Assembly: GCF_002954715.1 (NCBI RefSeq) | Contig: NZ_MSCP01000001.1 | Span: 589,388 to 632,230, forward strand | Length of the DNA: 42,843 nucleotides | Direction of reading: 5' to 3' | Source of the DNA: Aliivibrio sifiae | GTDB lineage: Bacteria; Pseudomonadota; Gammaproteobacteria; Enterobacterales; Vibrionaceae | Position numbers and translations under genes: made by a program | Part shown: piece by piece, positions 9,840 to 19,067 of the stretch | Position numbering within the stretch: position 1 is the stretch's first letter | How the letters are laid out: each line of letters begins with the position of its first letter | The notes under the pieces: model-generated | Databases searched by the model: none | Seen by the model: the letters and a program-made list of their open reading frames with translations, nothing else | Told to the model about the DNA's origin: nothing

Positions 9840-10385
9840 ATGTCGACAAAAACAGTAGAACTGATTAGAAATAGCATTAAATCAATCCCTGATTACCCAA
9901 AAGTAGGCATCATGTTCCGTGATGTAACAAGCTTAATGGAAGACCCAAAAGCATACCAAGCGACAATTCAATTACTTGTAGAAAAGTACAAGCAAGGTGG
10001 TTTTACTAAGATTGTTGGTACAGAAGCACGTGGTTTCTTATTTGGTGCGCCATTGGCATTAGAATTAGGTGTTGGTTTTATTCCAGTTCGTAAGCCTGGT
10101 AAATTGCCTCGTCCAACTATTGCTCAAACGTATGATCTTGAATACGGTACAGATACGTTAGAAATCCACACAGATGCGATTGTTGAAGGTGATAAAGTAC
10201 TTGTTGTTGACGACCTATTAGCGACTGGTGGAACCATTGAAGCAACAGTAAAACTTATCCGCCAACTTGGTGGTGAAGTAGAGCAAGCCGCTTTTGTTAT
10301 CAACCTACCAGAAATTGGTGGTCAAACACGTTTAGAGGGCCTAGGGCTAAACGTATACAGCATCTGTGAGTTTGCTGGTCACTAA
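9840..10385 (+). CDS. apt: Adenine phosphoribosyltransferase
   Basis: A 181-residue type I phosphoribosyltransferase that salvages adenine to AMP with PRPP. The PRPP loop [13 protein letters not shown] is at residues 120-132. Other diagnostic blocks are [20 protein letters not shown] and RKPGKLP. I chose the ATG at 9840 ([10 protein letters not shown]) because it matches the length of the E. coli enzyme. An ATG 33 bases upstream in the same frame adds an unlikely extension. No PurR-like box is seen before it. Confidence 0.96.
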   Translation: MSTKTVELIRNSIKSIPDYPKVGIMFRDVTSLMEDPKAYQATIQLLVEKYKQGGFTKIVGTEARGFLFGAPLALELGVGFIPVRKPGKLPRPTIAQTYDLEYGTDTLEIHTDAIVEGDKVLVVDDLLATGGTIEATVKLIRQLGGEVEQAAFVINLPEIGGQTRLEGLGLNVYSICEFAGH

Positions 10386-10410
10386 TTCTTCATATACACA
10401 ATAAATTGAG

Positions 10411-10445
10411 TGAGATTTCTTTATCAAGGGAGATCTCATTTTTTT
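10411..10445 (+). terminator. Terminator after apt
   Basis: A 12-bp stem (10411-10422 with 10427-10438, including a few G-T pairs) closes a four-base loop ATCA and is followed by seven T. It ends about 43 bases before the dnaX start, so dnaX probably has its own promoter or depends on partial read-through. Confidence 0.85.
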
Positions 10446-10488
10446 GCTGTGCTACGATTTAGATCTATTTTATTTTGGGCTGTATTCT

Positions 10489-12627
10489 ATGAGCTATCAA
10501 GTTCTGGCGCGTAAGTGGCGTCCACATCATTTTAAAGATGTTGTTGGCCAACCTCATGTGCTTACTGCGTTAGAAAACGCGCTTGACCATAATCGACTTC
10601 ACCACGCTTATCTGTTTAGTGGAACTCGTGGTGTAGGTAAAACTACCATTGCACGTTTATTTGCTAAAGGCTTAAACTGTGAAGAGGGGATCACGTCAAC
10701 ACCTTGTGGTGTGTGTTCTACTTGTAAAGAAATTGACGAAGGACGTTTTGTTGATTTACTTGAAATCGATGCGGCTTCTAGAACCAAGGTAGAAGATACT
10801 CGTGAACTACTTGATAATGTTCAATATAAGCCTGCGCGTGGTCGTTTTAAGGTTTATCTGATCGATGAAGTTCATATGCTGTCGCGCCACAGTTTCAATG
10901 CTTTATTAAAAACATTGGAAGAGCCGCCAGAATACGTCAAATTTTTATTAGCAACGACCGATCCACAGAAACTACCTGTGACGATTTTGTCTCGTTGCTT
11001 ACAGTTTCATCTAAAGCACATCAGTGTTGATCAAATTCACGAGCAACTTGATTTTGTTTTAGACAAAGAAGAAGTCACTAAAGATGCGAGAGCGTTAGGG
11101 TTAATCGCTCATGCGGCTGATGGCAGTATGCGTGATGCACTGAGTTTAACAGACCAAGCTATTGCTCTTGGAAATGGCTCGGTAACCACTGATATCGTGT
11201 CAGCAATGTTAGGAACGTTAGATACCGATCAAGCGGTTCGTATTCTAGAAGCCATTAGTACCAAGAATATGCAGACATTAATGAGCTGCGTAAATGATTT
11301 GGCTGATATGGGAATTGAATGGGATGGTTTAGCAAAAGAGATTGCAAATCAACTTCATAAACTCGCTATGTATCAAGCATTGCCTGCAACACTTGATAAA
11401 TCTCAACCAGATGCAGAACGTATTGAGCTATTGAGCAATCAATTGTCTCCTCAAGAAGTTCAGCTATTTTATCAAATTGCATTACAAAGTCGTAAAGATT
11501 TGCCGTTAGCGCCAAGTGAAAAAACGGGCGTTGAAATGATGTTATTAAGAATGGTGGCATTTCGTCCCGTTCATGCTCAAGTATTAGAGACACAACCCAT
11601 TGCTGTTCCTGCGGTAGAGCCACAAGTTGCGCCTCAAAGCTCTCAAATTCAAGCTGCATCTTCTCAAAGCGTTCTAACTAATAGACAGCCAGCAGCAAGG
11701 GGGCAAGAACCGATGTCACGTCCTAGCGTGCCACCAGTTCAACAAAATCAACAACAGAATTATGCGTCGGTGCAAAATATACCACCAATGCATTCAGAGC
11801 AACCACCAAGGTATGATGCACCACCGATGGGCGAATCGCATCAAACGATGCAACAACCATCACCTTCTGTATCTTCAGTACAACAAGAGCCTGTAGCAAC
11901 TCCTAAAAGTGGTTTGTTAGGTGTGCGTAATCAATTGCGTAGTGCTAAAAATAATTTAACGAATACAACCAATGGTACTGGCTCAAAAAAGGTTAGTGCG
12001 GCATCCGATAATAAAAAAACGAGTTCAGTGCTAGAACGTATTGCTGAAAAGCAGCATTTAGCACCTCGTACTCAGGTGTCGCAAATTGGAAATCCAGCAA
12101 CACAAGAGAAAAAACCAGAAGAACCGTATCGTTGGAAATCGACGAAACCAGAAGCCAAAAGAGTTGTTAGTGACATTACACCAACTAAGCTTAAGCAAGC
12201 ATTAGAGCATGAAAAGTCACCAGAAATGGTACAGCAGTTGGTTGATGAGTCATCTCAAAAAGATGCATGGTCAGCGTTAGCGATGTCTTTAACATTACCA
12301 AAACTGGTCCAACAGTTAGTGTTAAATTCGGCTTTTGTTGAACAGGGTAATCAAGTGTCATTGCATTTGAGAGCAGAACAAGCTCACTTGGACAGAGATA
12401 AAGCTAACGAACAGATCACTCAAGAATTAAGCAAAGCATTAAATAAAGACGTTACTGTATCGATTGATATTAGTTCTGCAGGGGTAAGTCCTTTAGAGTT
12501 ACGTGAACAAATGTATCAAGCTAAGTTGCAGGCGGCATATCAGAGTTTGCAACAAGATCCGCACGTGAATTTCTTTATGCAGAGGTTTGGTGCAGAAATA
12601 GATCAAGAAAGTGTTAGACCAATATAA
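10489..12627 (+). CDS. dnaX: DNA polymerase III tau subunit (and gamma by frameshift)
   Basis: Tau is 712 residues from the ATG at 10489 (MSYQVLARKWRP), the same start as in E. coli. The in-frame TTG 45 bases upstream lies in the apt terminator and is unlikely. Domain I has the Walker A loop GTRGVGKT (45-52), the zinc-binding cysteines 64, 73, 76 and 79, and the LIDEVH Walker B motif. A long Gln/Pro-rich, low-complexity linker (roughly residues 385-500) follows, then the tau-specific domains IV-V that bind DnaB and the alpha subunit, ending DQESVRPI. A slippery heptamer at 11985-11991 gives a shorter gamma form of 502 residues. Tau and gamma build the clamp loader. Confidence 0.97.
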   Translation: MSYQVLARKWRPHHFKDVVGQPHVLTALENALDHNRLHHAYLFSGTRGVGKTTIARLFAKGLNCEEGITSTPCGVCSTCKEIDEGRFVDLLEIDAASRTKVEDTRELLDNVQYKPARGRFKVYLIDEVHMLSRHSFNALLKTLEEPPEYVKFLLATTDPQKLPVTILSRCLQFHLKHISVDQIHEQLDFVLDKEEVTKDARALGLIAHAADGSMRDALSLTDQAIALGNGSVTTDIVSAMLGTLDTDQAVRILEAISTKNMQTLMSCVNDLADMGIEWDGLAKEIANQLHKLAMYQALPATLDKSQPDAERIELLSNQLSPQEVQLFYQIALQSRKDLPLAPSEKTGVEMMLLRMVAFRPVHAQVLETQPIAVPAVEPQVAPQSSQIQAASSQSVLTNRQPAARGQEPMSRPSVPPVQQNQQQNYASVQNIPPMHSEQPPRYDAPPMGESHQTMQQPSPSVSSVQQEPVATPKSGLLGVRNQLRSAKNNLTNTTNGTGSKKVSAASDNKKTSSVLERIAEKQHLAPRTQVSQIGNPATQEKKPEEPYRWKSTKPEAKRVVSDITPTKLKQALEHEKSPEMVQQLVDESSQKDAWSALAMSLTLPKLVQQLVLNSAFVEQGNQVSLHLRAEQAHLDRDKANEQITQELSKALNKDVTVSIDISSAGVSPLELREQMYQAKLQAAYQSLQQDPHVNFFMQRFGAEIDQESVRPI
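11985..11991 (+). promoter_or_regulatory. dnaX: Programmed -1 frameshift site in dnaX
   Basis: The heptamer A AAA AAG stands in exactly the phase used by E. coli dnaX (zero-frame codons TCA AAA AAG). After a -1 slip the next codons are GGT and then TAG (11994-11996), so the product ends one residue after the site, giving a 502-residue gamma. I see no clear stimulatory Shine-Dalgarno just upstream and no strong stem right after it. A run of seven A at 12013-12019 lies close by. Confidence 0.85.
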
Positions 12628-12736
12628 AATAGTGGTATGCATTATCTAAAGTAAAAATATTCAATGTGGGTTGAAATTGGTATTTTTTACCCCCATTTTC
12701 TTAATATTAAAGAAGTAAACTTAAGAGAGAATTATT

Positions 12737-13072
12737 ATGTTCGGTGGAAAAGGCGGCATGGGCAACTTAATGAAGCAAGCCCAGCAAATGCAAGATCGCA
12801 TGCAGAAAGTACAAGAAGAAATCGCAAATACAGAAGTGACTGGTGAATCAGGCGCAGGTCTTGTTAAAGTAACGATCACTGGTTCTCACAGTGTTCGCCG
12901 TGTTGAGATTGATCCAAGTTTAATGGAAGAAGACGAAAAAGAAATGCTAGAAGATTTGATCGCAGCAGCGTTCAATGATGCATCTCGTCGTATCGAAGAA
13001 ACACAAAAAGAAAAAATGGCTGGTGTTACTGGTGGAATGCAAATGCCACCGGGCTTTAAAATGCCATTTTAA
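12737..13072 (+). CDS. ybaB: YbaB/EbfC family nucleoid-associated protein
   Basis: A 111-residue protein starting [19 protein letters not shown], with the family patterns [18 protein letters not shown] and [11 protein letters not shown] and a Met/Pro-rich tail. YbaB/EbfC proteins form dimers that bind DNA and help shape the nucleoid. A good AGAGAG ribosome binding site precedes the ATG. The dnaX-ybaB-recR order is widely conserved in bacteria, with a proposed link to replication and repair. Confidence 0.96.
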   Translation: MFGGKGGMGNLMKQAQQMQDRMQKVQEEIANTEVTGESGAGLVKVTITGSHSVRRVEIDPSLMEEDEKEMLEDLIAAAFNDASRRIEETQKEKMAGVTGGMQMPPGFKMPF

Positions 13073-13128
13073 TTTATCTTAAATGATAAAAATCAAGACA
13101 GATTATTCGTATTTATCTTGGTAAAATT

Positions 13129-13156
13129 AGGCGGCTAAGTGGCTGCCTTTTTCTTT
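13129..13156 (+). terminator. Terminator-like hairpin between ybaB and recR
   Basis: AGGCGGCT (13129-13136) pairs with GGCTGCCT (13141-13148), with two G-T pairs and an AAGT loop, followed by a T-rich run. recR starts 20 bases later, so this may only reduce read-through into recR. Confidence 0.65.
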
Positions 13157-13175
13157 TCTGGAATATAAAAAAACT

Positions 13176-13778
13176 ATGCGTACAAGTGGTTTATTAGAAC
13201 AATTAATGGAATCGTTACGATGTCTTCCGGGGGTTGGTCCAAAATCAGCTCAACGAATGGCATTTCATCTTTTGCAGCGTAATCGCCAAGGCGGAATGCA
13301 ATTAGCTGATTCTCTCTCTCGTGCTATGTCTGAAATCGGTCATTGTTCTGAATGTCGAACATTTACAGAAGAAGATACTTGTTCTATTTGTTTGAATCCA
13401 AAGCGTCAAGTTAGTGGTGAGCTGTGTATTGTTGAAAGTCCTGCAGATATTGTAGCAGTAGAAGCAACAGGGCAGTTTTCTGGACGTTATTTTGTACTTA
13501 TGGGGCACTTATCCCCTCTTGATGGTATTGGTCCTAGTGATATTGGATTAGATTTATTCGATCATCGCTTAGGCCGTGGTGATATCAAGGAAGTCATTCT
13601 GGCAACGAACCCGACGGTTGAAGGTGAAGCAACTGCTCATTATATTGCAGAGTTATGCCAAGAACACCAAGTAAGTGCGAGCCGAATCGCGCATGGTGTC
13701 CCTATGGGGGGAGAGTTAGAGTTAGTTGATGGCACAACGTTATCTCATTCTATTTTGGGTCGTCAGAAACTTTACTAA
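13176..13778 (+). CDS. recR: Recombination mediator RecR
   Basis: A 200-residue protein of the RecFOR pathway, which loads RecA on gapped DNA. It shows the N-terminal helix-hairpin-helix ([17 protein letters not shown]), the four-cysteine zinc finger (Cys57, 60, 69, 72) and a TOPRIM domain (about 80-175; [22 protein letters not shown]). The last 29 bases overlap the 3' end of the convergent rhombosortase gene. Confidence 0.97.
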   Translation: MRTSGLLEQLMESLRCLPGVGPKSAQRMAFHLLQRNRQGGMQLADSLSRAMSEIGHCSECRTFTEEDTCSICLNPKRQVSGELCIVESPADIVAVEATGQFSGRYFVLMGHLSPLDGIGPSDIGLDLFDHRLGRGDIKEVILATNPTVEGEATAHYIAELCQEHQVSASRIAHGVPMGGELELVDGTTLSHSILGRQKLY

Positions 13779-14313
13779 GAGTAATTAAGCGCGTAGCTAA
13801 TTGGAGTGTTCCACCACTGAATGCTCCAATAAGATGAGCTTCTGTTGCGACTTTTGCATTGATAAGAGAAATGGTTGAAGCACTTGCTCCAAAGTATTGC
13901 TCCCAGCAAATCTTAGTGATAATACCAATTAACAATAACCACCCAGTGTTGCGTTTTTGTTTTATGTCTTCAATTGCAGCCCAAATAAATAAACCATGTA
14001 ACACTCCTGATAATCCAACATAAGATTGGATTGGGGACAGCAATAAAAGTACCCCGGTCATTAAGCTTATAAAAAACAATAGACCCCATAGTTTTTTTGG
14101 ATTTAATATATCCTTAAAGATAAAACAAAATACGGTTAGAGCGGCAGAGTTCATTATTAAGTGAGGGAGGTTAGTATGGGTGAAATTACCTGTGATTAAT
14201 CGCCATATCTCGCCTTGTAAAATTAAGCTTCTATCCCAAACAAAAAAATCAGATACCAGAGTTAGCTGTGCAAGACCAAGCATAACTAAAATGGGAAAGA
14301 GTAATTTCAACAA
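13750..14313 (-). CDS. rrtA: Rhombosortase-type rhomboid intramembrane protease
   Basis: A polytopic membrane protein with rhomboid catalytic features: a Ser in the motif [10 protein letters not shown] (Ser102 with the start used here), a His in [12 protein letters not shown] (His160), and the His and Asn of the [11 protein letters not shown] helix. These motifs and the small six-helix size fit the rhombosortase subfamily, which processes exported proteins bearing a GlyGly-CTERM tail. The frame is open up to 14400, but that would run into the divergent tapT gene. I prefer a TTG at 14313 (187 residues) with AAGGA nine bases upstream. The exact start is uncertain. No GlyGly-CTERM substrate is encoded in this window. 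Confidence 0.82.
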   Translation of the reverse strand: MLKLLFPILVMLGLAQLTLVSDFFVWDRSLILQGEIWRLITGNFTHTNLPHLIMNSAALTVFCFIFKDILNPKKLWGLLFFISLMTGVLLLLSPIQSYVGLSGVLHGLFIWAAIEDIKQKRNTGWLLLIGIITKICWEQYFGASASTISLINAKVATEAHLIGAFSGGTLQLATRLITLSKVSDDPK

Positions 14314-14327
14314 AACAAAGGTTCCTT

Positions 14328-14954
14328 GTGATTCGATTTTGTCTTCAATGCCTAAAAACAAAAAAAGCCTGTATCTGTGAGTGGATAAAGCCAATCTCAA
14401 CAGAGATTGAACTCATCATACTACAGCATCCAACAGAAGCTAAGCGACCATTAGGGACGGCTAAAATTTTATCGTTAAGTTTAACTAATTGCCGTACTTT
14501 TATTGGTGAAAACTTTACCGATCATACGGAGCTAAACCAATTATTAGCTGATGATAGTTACCACCACCAAGTCCTATTCTTGGATGGAACTAGCCAAGCA
14601 ATTTCATCGTCGTTGAATCATGTTGAGAAAAAGCAGCGTGTAATTTTATTAGATGGTACATGGAAAAAAGCGTATAAAATGTGGCAACTTTCAACCAATT
14701 TTCATGCTTTACCAAAAGTACATCTTGATACTGAATTATCTGGTAATTATCGAGTTCGTAAAGCACCTAAAGATAATGCGTTATCAACAGCAGAAGCGGG
14801 TTATCACGTGCTGAACCAACTGGATAGTGACGTAAGTAAAGGTAATGATACGGAGAAATTTGATTCGATATTAACGGCGTTCGATAACATGATTGAATTT
14901 CATATCAGTCAAATGCCTGAAGGGGTATACCAAAAGAACTACCGCTCAGAGTAG
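14328..14954 (+). CDS. tapT: DTW-domain tRNA-uridine aminocarboxypropyltransferase
   Basis: A 208-residue protein with an N-terminal cysteine cluster (Cys5, 8, 15, 17) and the DTW signature LLDGTWKKA at residues 107-115. E. coli TapT (YfiP) uses SAM to place the acp3 group on U47 of tRNAs, and this protein matches its layout. The start is a GTG at 14328 with AAAGG seven bases upstream. It is divergent from the rhombosortase gene, and the proposed starts are only 14 bases apart, so the two translation signals overlap. Confidence 0.88.
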   Translation: MIRFCLQCLKTKKACICEWIKPISTEIELIILQHPTEAKRPLGTAKILSLSLTNCRTFIGENFTDHTELNQLLADDSYHHQVLFLDGTSQAISSSLNHVEKKQRVILLDGTWKKAYKMWQLSTNFHALPKVHLDTELSGNYRVRKAPKDNALSTAEAGYHVLNQLDSDVSKGNDTEKFDSILTAFDNMIEFHISQMPEGVYQKNYRSE

Positions 14955-14960
14955 TTCTTT
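14933..14960. terminator. Hairpin between tapT and dgt
   Basis: AAAGAACTAC (14933-14942) and GTAGTTCTTT (14951-14960) form a perfect 10-bp stem with an eight-base loop. It overlaps the tapT stop codon, and both tapT and the converging dgt gene end here. The T-run is poor on either strand. Confidence 0.55.
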
Positions 14961-14992
14961 GGTTATTTATATCAGGGTATGGTTTATCGTTG

Positions 14993-16339
14993 TTAAATAG
15001 GAACAAATAGCTGATTATATAAACGTTGAGCATAACCATCGGTCATGCCGGCAATATAATCAGCAATGACACGGTGAGCATTCCCACCAGAAGCAATTGC
15101 CTCTTGCCATTCTCGTTTATCATTTTCAGGTAATAAACGTTCAGGGTCCGAATTCAGAGCATCAAATATTTCCATTACAATTTGTTGACCTTTGTATTCA
15201 ATTCGCTGCATTTCAGAGTTATGAATGACGTATTGTCCTACAAACTTTTTAAGAACCTCTAGAGCATAGGTCATTGAAGGACTTAAATACGCATTCCAAC
15301 GAAGTAATTCAGATTCAAATGCTGGCTCTTCTTCAAAAGTCGTTGGTTTAATTGTAATAGACGTTAATAGCGCATTTACTATGCTGCCAATACCATCTTT
15401 GCGTTTATATTGAAGGCCTGAAAATAACTTATCACTAATGGTTTCAATATTAGCTTCAAACCATTCATCTCCACACTCAGCAAGCCTACTTGCTACGGAT
15501 TCTTGCCATTGATTTCTTGTGACAATTCCCATCACAATTGCATCTTCTAAATCATGAACGCCATAAGCTATATCGTCAGCCAGTTCCATAATAGAGCAAT
15601 CGATAGATTTAAAGCGTGTTTTTCTATGACTATCGTCATCTTCTTTTTGGAATCGAAGTGTCGATAGAAGTATTTTATCGTGACCGGATAATGGCGCTAA
15701 AACCCAATTAAGAATTTGTGCGTCATCACGATAGATCCCTTTAGGTGGGTGCCATTCAATCGATTTTAGATGACGCAGATTTGTGACATCTTCAGGGCGG
15801 TGCTTAGAATGTACTTGGTCAAGAAATGCAGGGTATTTTAGTACACCCAATAAGGTTCTTCTGGCTAGGTTCATTCCAAAATGTTCAGTGTAAGGTTCTA
15901 ATTTACTTAATATACGTAAAGTCTGTCCGTTACCTTCAAAGCCACCATGGTTACGCATCATATAGTTAAGCGCAATTTCACCGCCATGACCAAAAGGAGG
16001 GTGACCGATATCATGAGCTAAACAAATACTTTCCATTAGACTGGTTGACGTTAGGAGCTCACGGAACTCAGGTTGTCTTAGTTTTAGTTGTGCGACGAGA
16101 CCAGTACCGATTTGTGATACTTCTAAAGAGTGCGTTAAGCGAGTGCGGTAAAAGTCATTTACGCTACCAGGTCCATGAACTTGAGTCTTTGCTTGTAGAC
16201 GACGAAAAGCAGCAGAGTGGAGAATACGAGCACGATCTCGTTGAAAAACGCTGCGCTGATCATTACGACGTAACTTTTGTTCGTTACTAATGCGATCTTC
16301 CCAATGTGGGGATAGAGTAATATCGATTGTTTTATTCAT
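14993..16339 (-). CDS. dgt: dGTPase (deoxyguanosine triphosphate triphosphohydrolase family)
   Basis: A 448-residue HD-domain phosphohydrolase that should split dGTP (and possibly other dNTPs) into the nucleoside and triphosphate. The metal ligands are visible: His70 ([12 protein letters not shown]), His109-Asp110 ([15 protein letters not shown]) and the Asp pair 255-256 ([15 protein letters not shown]). The N-terminal block [16 protein letters not shown], typical of dGTPases, is present. At about 450 residues it is shorter than E. coli Dgt (505) and closer in size to the Vibrio/Shewanella dGTPases for which a phage-defence role has been reported. Which role applies here cannot be told from sequence. 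Confidence 0.9.
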   Translation of the reverse strand: MNKTIDITLSPHWEDRISNEQKLRRNDQRSVFQRDRARILHSAAFRRLQAKTQVHGPGSVNDFYRTRLTHSLEVSQIGTGLVAQLKLRQPEFRELLTSTSLMESICLAHDIGHPPFGHGGEIALNYMMRNHGGFEGNGQTLRILSKLEPYTEHFGMNLARRTLLGVLKYPAFLDQVHSKHRPEDVTNLRHLKSIEWHPPKGIYRDDAQILNWVLAPLSGHDKILLSTLRFQKEDDDSHRKTRFKSIDCSIMELADDIAYGVHDLEDAIVMGIVTRNQWQESVASRLAECGDEWFEANIETISDKLFSGLQYKRKDGIGSIVNALLTSITIKPTTFEEEPAFESELLRWNAYLSPSMTYALEVLKKFVGQYVIHNSEMQRIEYKGQQIVMEIFDALNSDPERLLPENDKREWQEAIASGGNAHRVIADYIAGMTDGYAQRLYNQLFVPI

Positions 16340-16450
16340 TATTATTGTTCTCGAAGTTATTGCTACACCTCTATCATTACAGGCTTGTCACAAAAAGATC
16401 AACGACTTATTTGAAAAATAGAGCCAGAACACATTGTGAAATTATCATTA

Positions 16451-16479
16451 TTCAGTTCATTAAAGTGGGTTGCTATAAT
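16451..16479 (+). promoter_or_regulatory. Likely sigma70 promoter of the aldehyde dehydrogenase gene
   Basis: An extended -10 (TGCTATAAT, hexamer 16474-16479) is preceded at a 17-base spacing by TTCAGT (16451-16456) as a weak -35. It lies about 30 bases before the start codon. Confidence 0.6.
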
Positions 16480-16509
16480 TAGATTCACTTTGTTTAATGG
16501 AATAAGATC

Positions 16510-17907
16510 ATGAGCAGCGTCGTTAATCTATCGTATGAATTTGAACAGCTTCAACAGGCATATCAAGCGACACCATATCCTTCAAAAGAAGAGCGACTCT
16601 CTTTACTTAATGAGCTAAAAGTGTCGTTATTATCAGAAAAGACCAACACGGTTGAAGCATTAGAAAAAGACTATGGCTATCGTAGTCAGTTTGATTCAAC
16701 GATTTGTGATTTAATGCCTTCAATACAACATATTAACTACACCATTAAACGCTTATCTAAATGGCTTAAACCTCAAAAGCGTCATGCGGGTTTATTGCTT
16801 TCACCCTCAAAATTACACATTCAATATCAGCCTCTTGGAGTTGTAGGTGTCATTGTGCCGTGGAATTTTCCAATCTACCTGAGTGTTGCGCCGATAGTCA
16901 CTGCTATTGCGGCAGGTAATCGTGTGATGGTAAAGCTAAGTGAATACACTCCAGAGACCAATCAAGTACTTCGTCGTGTGTTTGCTTCAATTTCTGAGTA
17001 TATTTGTGTTGTTGAAGGTGGCAGCGAAGTGGCGGCAGAGTTCTCTCAACTTCCTTTTAATCATCTTTTATTTACGGGTTCTACTCAGGTTGGAAAATTA
17101 GTGGCTAGTGCTGCAGCCAAAAATCTTACGCCAGTAACGCTTGAATTAGGAGGAAAATCCCCAGTCATCATTGCTGAAGATGCAGATCTAATTTCTGCGG
17201 TTGATGCTATTATGTTAGGGAAATCAATGAATGCAGGGCAAATATGTGTCGCGCCCGATTATGTGTTTGTTCCAAAAGATAAAGTTGATAAATTTATTTC
17301 ACTTTATTCTCACCGTTTTTTACAAGTTTTTCCCGAGAAAAAGGGACATCGAGAATACAGTCACATTATCAATCAAGCTCAATATGATCGCTTATCTCAC
17401 TACTTAGAAGATGCGGAAGGTAAGGGAGCAAAAATTACTTTAATTGGTGAGCCAGAAAAAACTCAAGGACGGTCATTTTTACCTCATATTGTGACTAACG
17501 TGAATGATGATATGTTGCTAATGAAGGAAGAGATATTCGGTCCTATCTTACCTATTATCGGTTACCAACATATTGGAGAAGCCATCAGCTACATCCAAGG
17601 ACGTCCACGTCCTCTAGCGCTTTATATCATGTCGTTAGATAAAGAGATGATTCAACATATTTGTCAAAATACACACAGTGGTGGAGTAGCTATCAATGAT
17701 ACGACAATGCACGTTGCCGCAGATGATGCACCTTTTGGTGGTATTGGAGATTCCGGAATGGGGAGCTATCATGGTATTGAAGGCTTTAAAACCTTCTCCC
17801 ATGTAAAAACAATGCTGACTACACCTAAGTGGTTGCCAAGGGCTAGATTATTATTAAAACATAAGAAATTGATGCTGAAATTACTAAGTCGACAGTTTAT
17901 GAAGTAA
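16510..17907 (+). CDS. Coniferyl-aldehyde-dehydrogenase-like NAD(P)+ aldehyde dehydrogenase
   Basis: A 465-residue aldehyde dehydrogenase. The general base Glu212 sits in TLELGGKSP, the catalytic Cys246 in NAGQICVAP, and the cofactor loop FTGSTQVGK is at about 188-196. The N-terminal part without the usual long extension and the PWNFPIYLSVAPI block fit the coniferyl aldehyde dehydrogenase group. The last 25 or so residues are basic and amphipathic, so it may lie on the membrane. The natural substrate is probably some medium- or long-chain or aromatic aldehyde, which the sequence does not decide. It appears to be monocistronic. Confidence 0.88.
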   Translation: MSSVVNLSYEFEQLQQAYQATPYPSKEERLSLLNELKVSLLSEKTNTVEALEKDYGYRSQFDSTICDLMPSIQHINYTIKRLSKWLKPQKRHAGLLLSPSKLHIQYQPLGVVGVIVPWNFPIYLSVAPIVTAIAAGNRVMVKLSEYTPETNQVLRRVFASISEYICVVEGGSEVAAEFSQLPFNHLLFTGSTQVGKLVASAAAKNLTPVTLELGGKSPVIIAEDADLISAVDAIMLGKSMNAGQICVAPDYVFVPKDKVDKFISLYSHRFLQVFPEKKGHREYSHIINQAQYDRLSHYLEDAEGKGAKITLIGEPEKTQGRSFLPHIVTNVNDDMLLMKEEIFGPILPIIGYQHIGEAISYIQGRPRPLALYIMSLDKEMIQHICQNTHSGGVAINDTTMHVAADDAPFGGIGDSGMGSYHGIEGFKTFSHVKTMLTTPKWLPRARLLLKHKKLMLKLLSRQFMK

Positions 17908-17955
17908 TAGTTCTAATTTAGACGCTATTGGTATGGCTTAACAGTTGGCAAATGA

Positions 17956-17988
17956 GGGGAACAGTCGTATGATCTGTTTCCCTTTTTT
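17956..17988 (+). terminator. Terminator after the aldehyde dehydrogenase gene
   Basis: GGGGAACAG (17956-17964) pairs with CTGTTTCCC (17974-17982, one G-T pair) around a nine-base loop, and six T follow. Confidence 0.85.
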
Positions 17989-18010
17989 AATGTGAATGAT
18001 GACCTTTTTT

Positions 18011-18883
18011 ATGTCTCAGCATCAACCAGTCCAAGGTGCATCTTGGATGTTAACCGCAGGCCTTGCCTTTGCGATAGTTAACAGCATTGCTCAATATGTG
18101 AGTATGAACTTTGGCCTTCCATCAACTATGGTGGCTTTGGTTCAATATGGGATAGCGTTGATCGTCATCTTACCTTATCTACGAACACTAGGGCTTCGTA
18201 ATTCACTTCGAACTCAACATTTTGGAATGCATGCGTTGCGTGTATTTTTGTCAGTAATAGGTATTCAACTCTGGTTGTGGGCTCTTGCTTATCCTGTACC
18301 TATTTGGCAAGGGATTGCATTATTAATGACCTCTCCTTTATTTGCGACTATTGGCTCTGGCTTATTCTTAAAAGAGAAGGTGGGTGCAGCTCGTTGGTGT
18401 GCCACGTTAGCCGGTTTCGCTGGTGCAATGATCATTCTTGAGCCATGGTCAGATACTTTCACATGGGCAACATTACTGCCTGTAGGTGCAGCTTTCTTTT
18501 GGGCATGTTATTCGTTAATGGTTAAGAAAATGTCGGCAAATGATTCACCATCAACCATGGTGGTTTATCTTCTGGTTCTTATTACTCCCTTTAACATTTT
18601 GCTCGCGCTGCCTGATTGGCATACACCAACAGGCATGAACGTATGGCTGTTACTTTTCGGCGCTGGTGTGATGACGGCGTTAGCGCAATGGGCGATTGTA
18701 AAAGCATATGCGGTTGCTGATGCGTCATTTGTACAACCGTTTGATCATGCTAAATTACCATTGAACGTATTAGCGGGTTGGATGGTATTTGGTTGGGCAC
18801 CACCAGGACGTTTATGGTTAGGTGCTGCGATTATTATTGCTTCAGTTGCTTTTATTACGCAATGGGAACGTAAGAAGAAGTAG
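18011..18883 (+). CDS. EamA/DMT-superfamily transporter
   Basis: A protein of about 290 residues with ten hydrophobic segments in two EamA repeats, like the drug/metabolite transporter superfamily (RhaT, RarD and relatives). Three starts are possible: ATG at 17996, ATG at 18011 (MSQHQPVQGASWML) and ATG at 18047 with AAGG upstream. I use 18011 because the stretch before the first helix looks like the family. The gene starts right behind the upstream terminator, so its promoter must overlap that hairpin or lie within the aldehyde dehydrogenase gene. The substrate is unknown. Confidence 0.85.
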   Translation: MSQHQPVQGASWMLTAGLAFAIVNSIAQYVSMNFGLPSTMVALVQYGIALIVILPYLRTLGLRNSLRTQHFGMHALRVFLSVIGIQLWLWALAYPVPIWQGIALLMTSPLFATIGSGLFLKEKVGAARWCATLAGFAGAMIILEPWSDTFTWATLLPVGAAFFWACYSLMVKKMSANDSPSTMVVYLLVLITPFNILLALPDWHTPTGMNVWLLLFGAGVMTALAQWAIVKAYAVADASFVQPFDHAKLPLNVLAGWMVFGWAPPGRLWLGAAIIIASVAFITQWERKKK

Positions 18884-18914
18884 CTAATAAGTTATTGATA
18901 AAAAACAAAATAAG

Positions 18915-18945
18915 CCGAGGGTATTTAATACTCTCGGTTTTTTTT
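18915..18945 (+). terminator. Terminator after the EamA gene
   Basis: CCGAGGGTA (18915-18923) pairs with TACTCTCGG (18929-18937, one G-T pair) around a TTTAA loop, and eight T follow. Confidence 0.9.
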
Positions 18946-19067
18946 ATTTAAAGTAAGAGCAATTGGCATAAGTGCTGAATTGTCAGCACTTTGAATTATG
19001 GAGGTATGGTCTTAGAAAAATAATTGAATAGGCTGATGAGGTTACATAATAATATTAAGGAGTAATT

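Noticed and set aside
12664-12846. A 60-codon plus-strand frame overlapping the ybaB start
   Set aside because: It runs out of frame through ybaB, and its peptide looks random.
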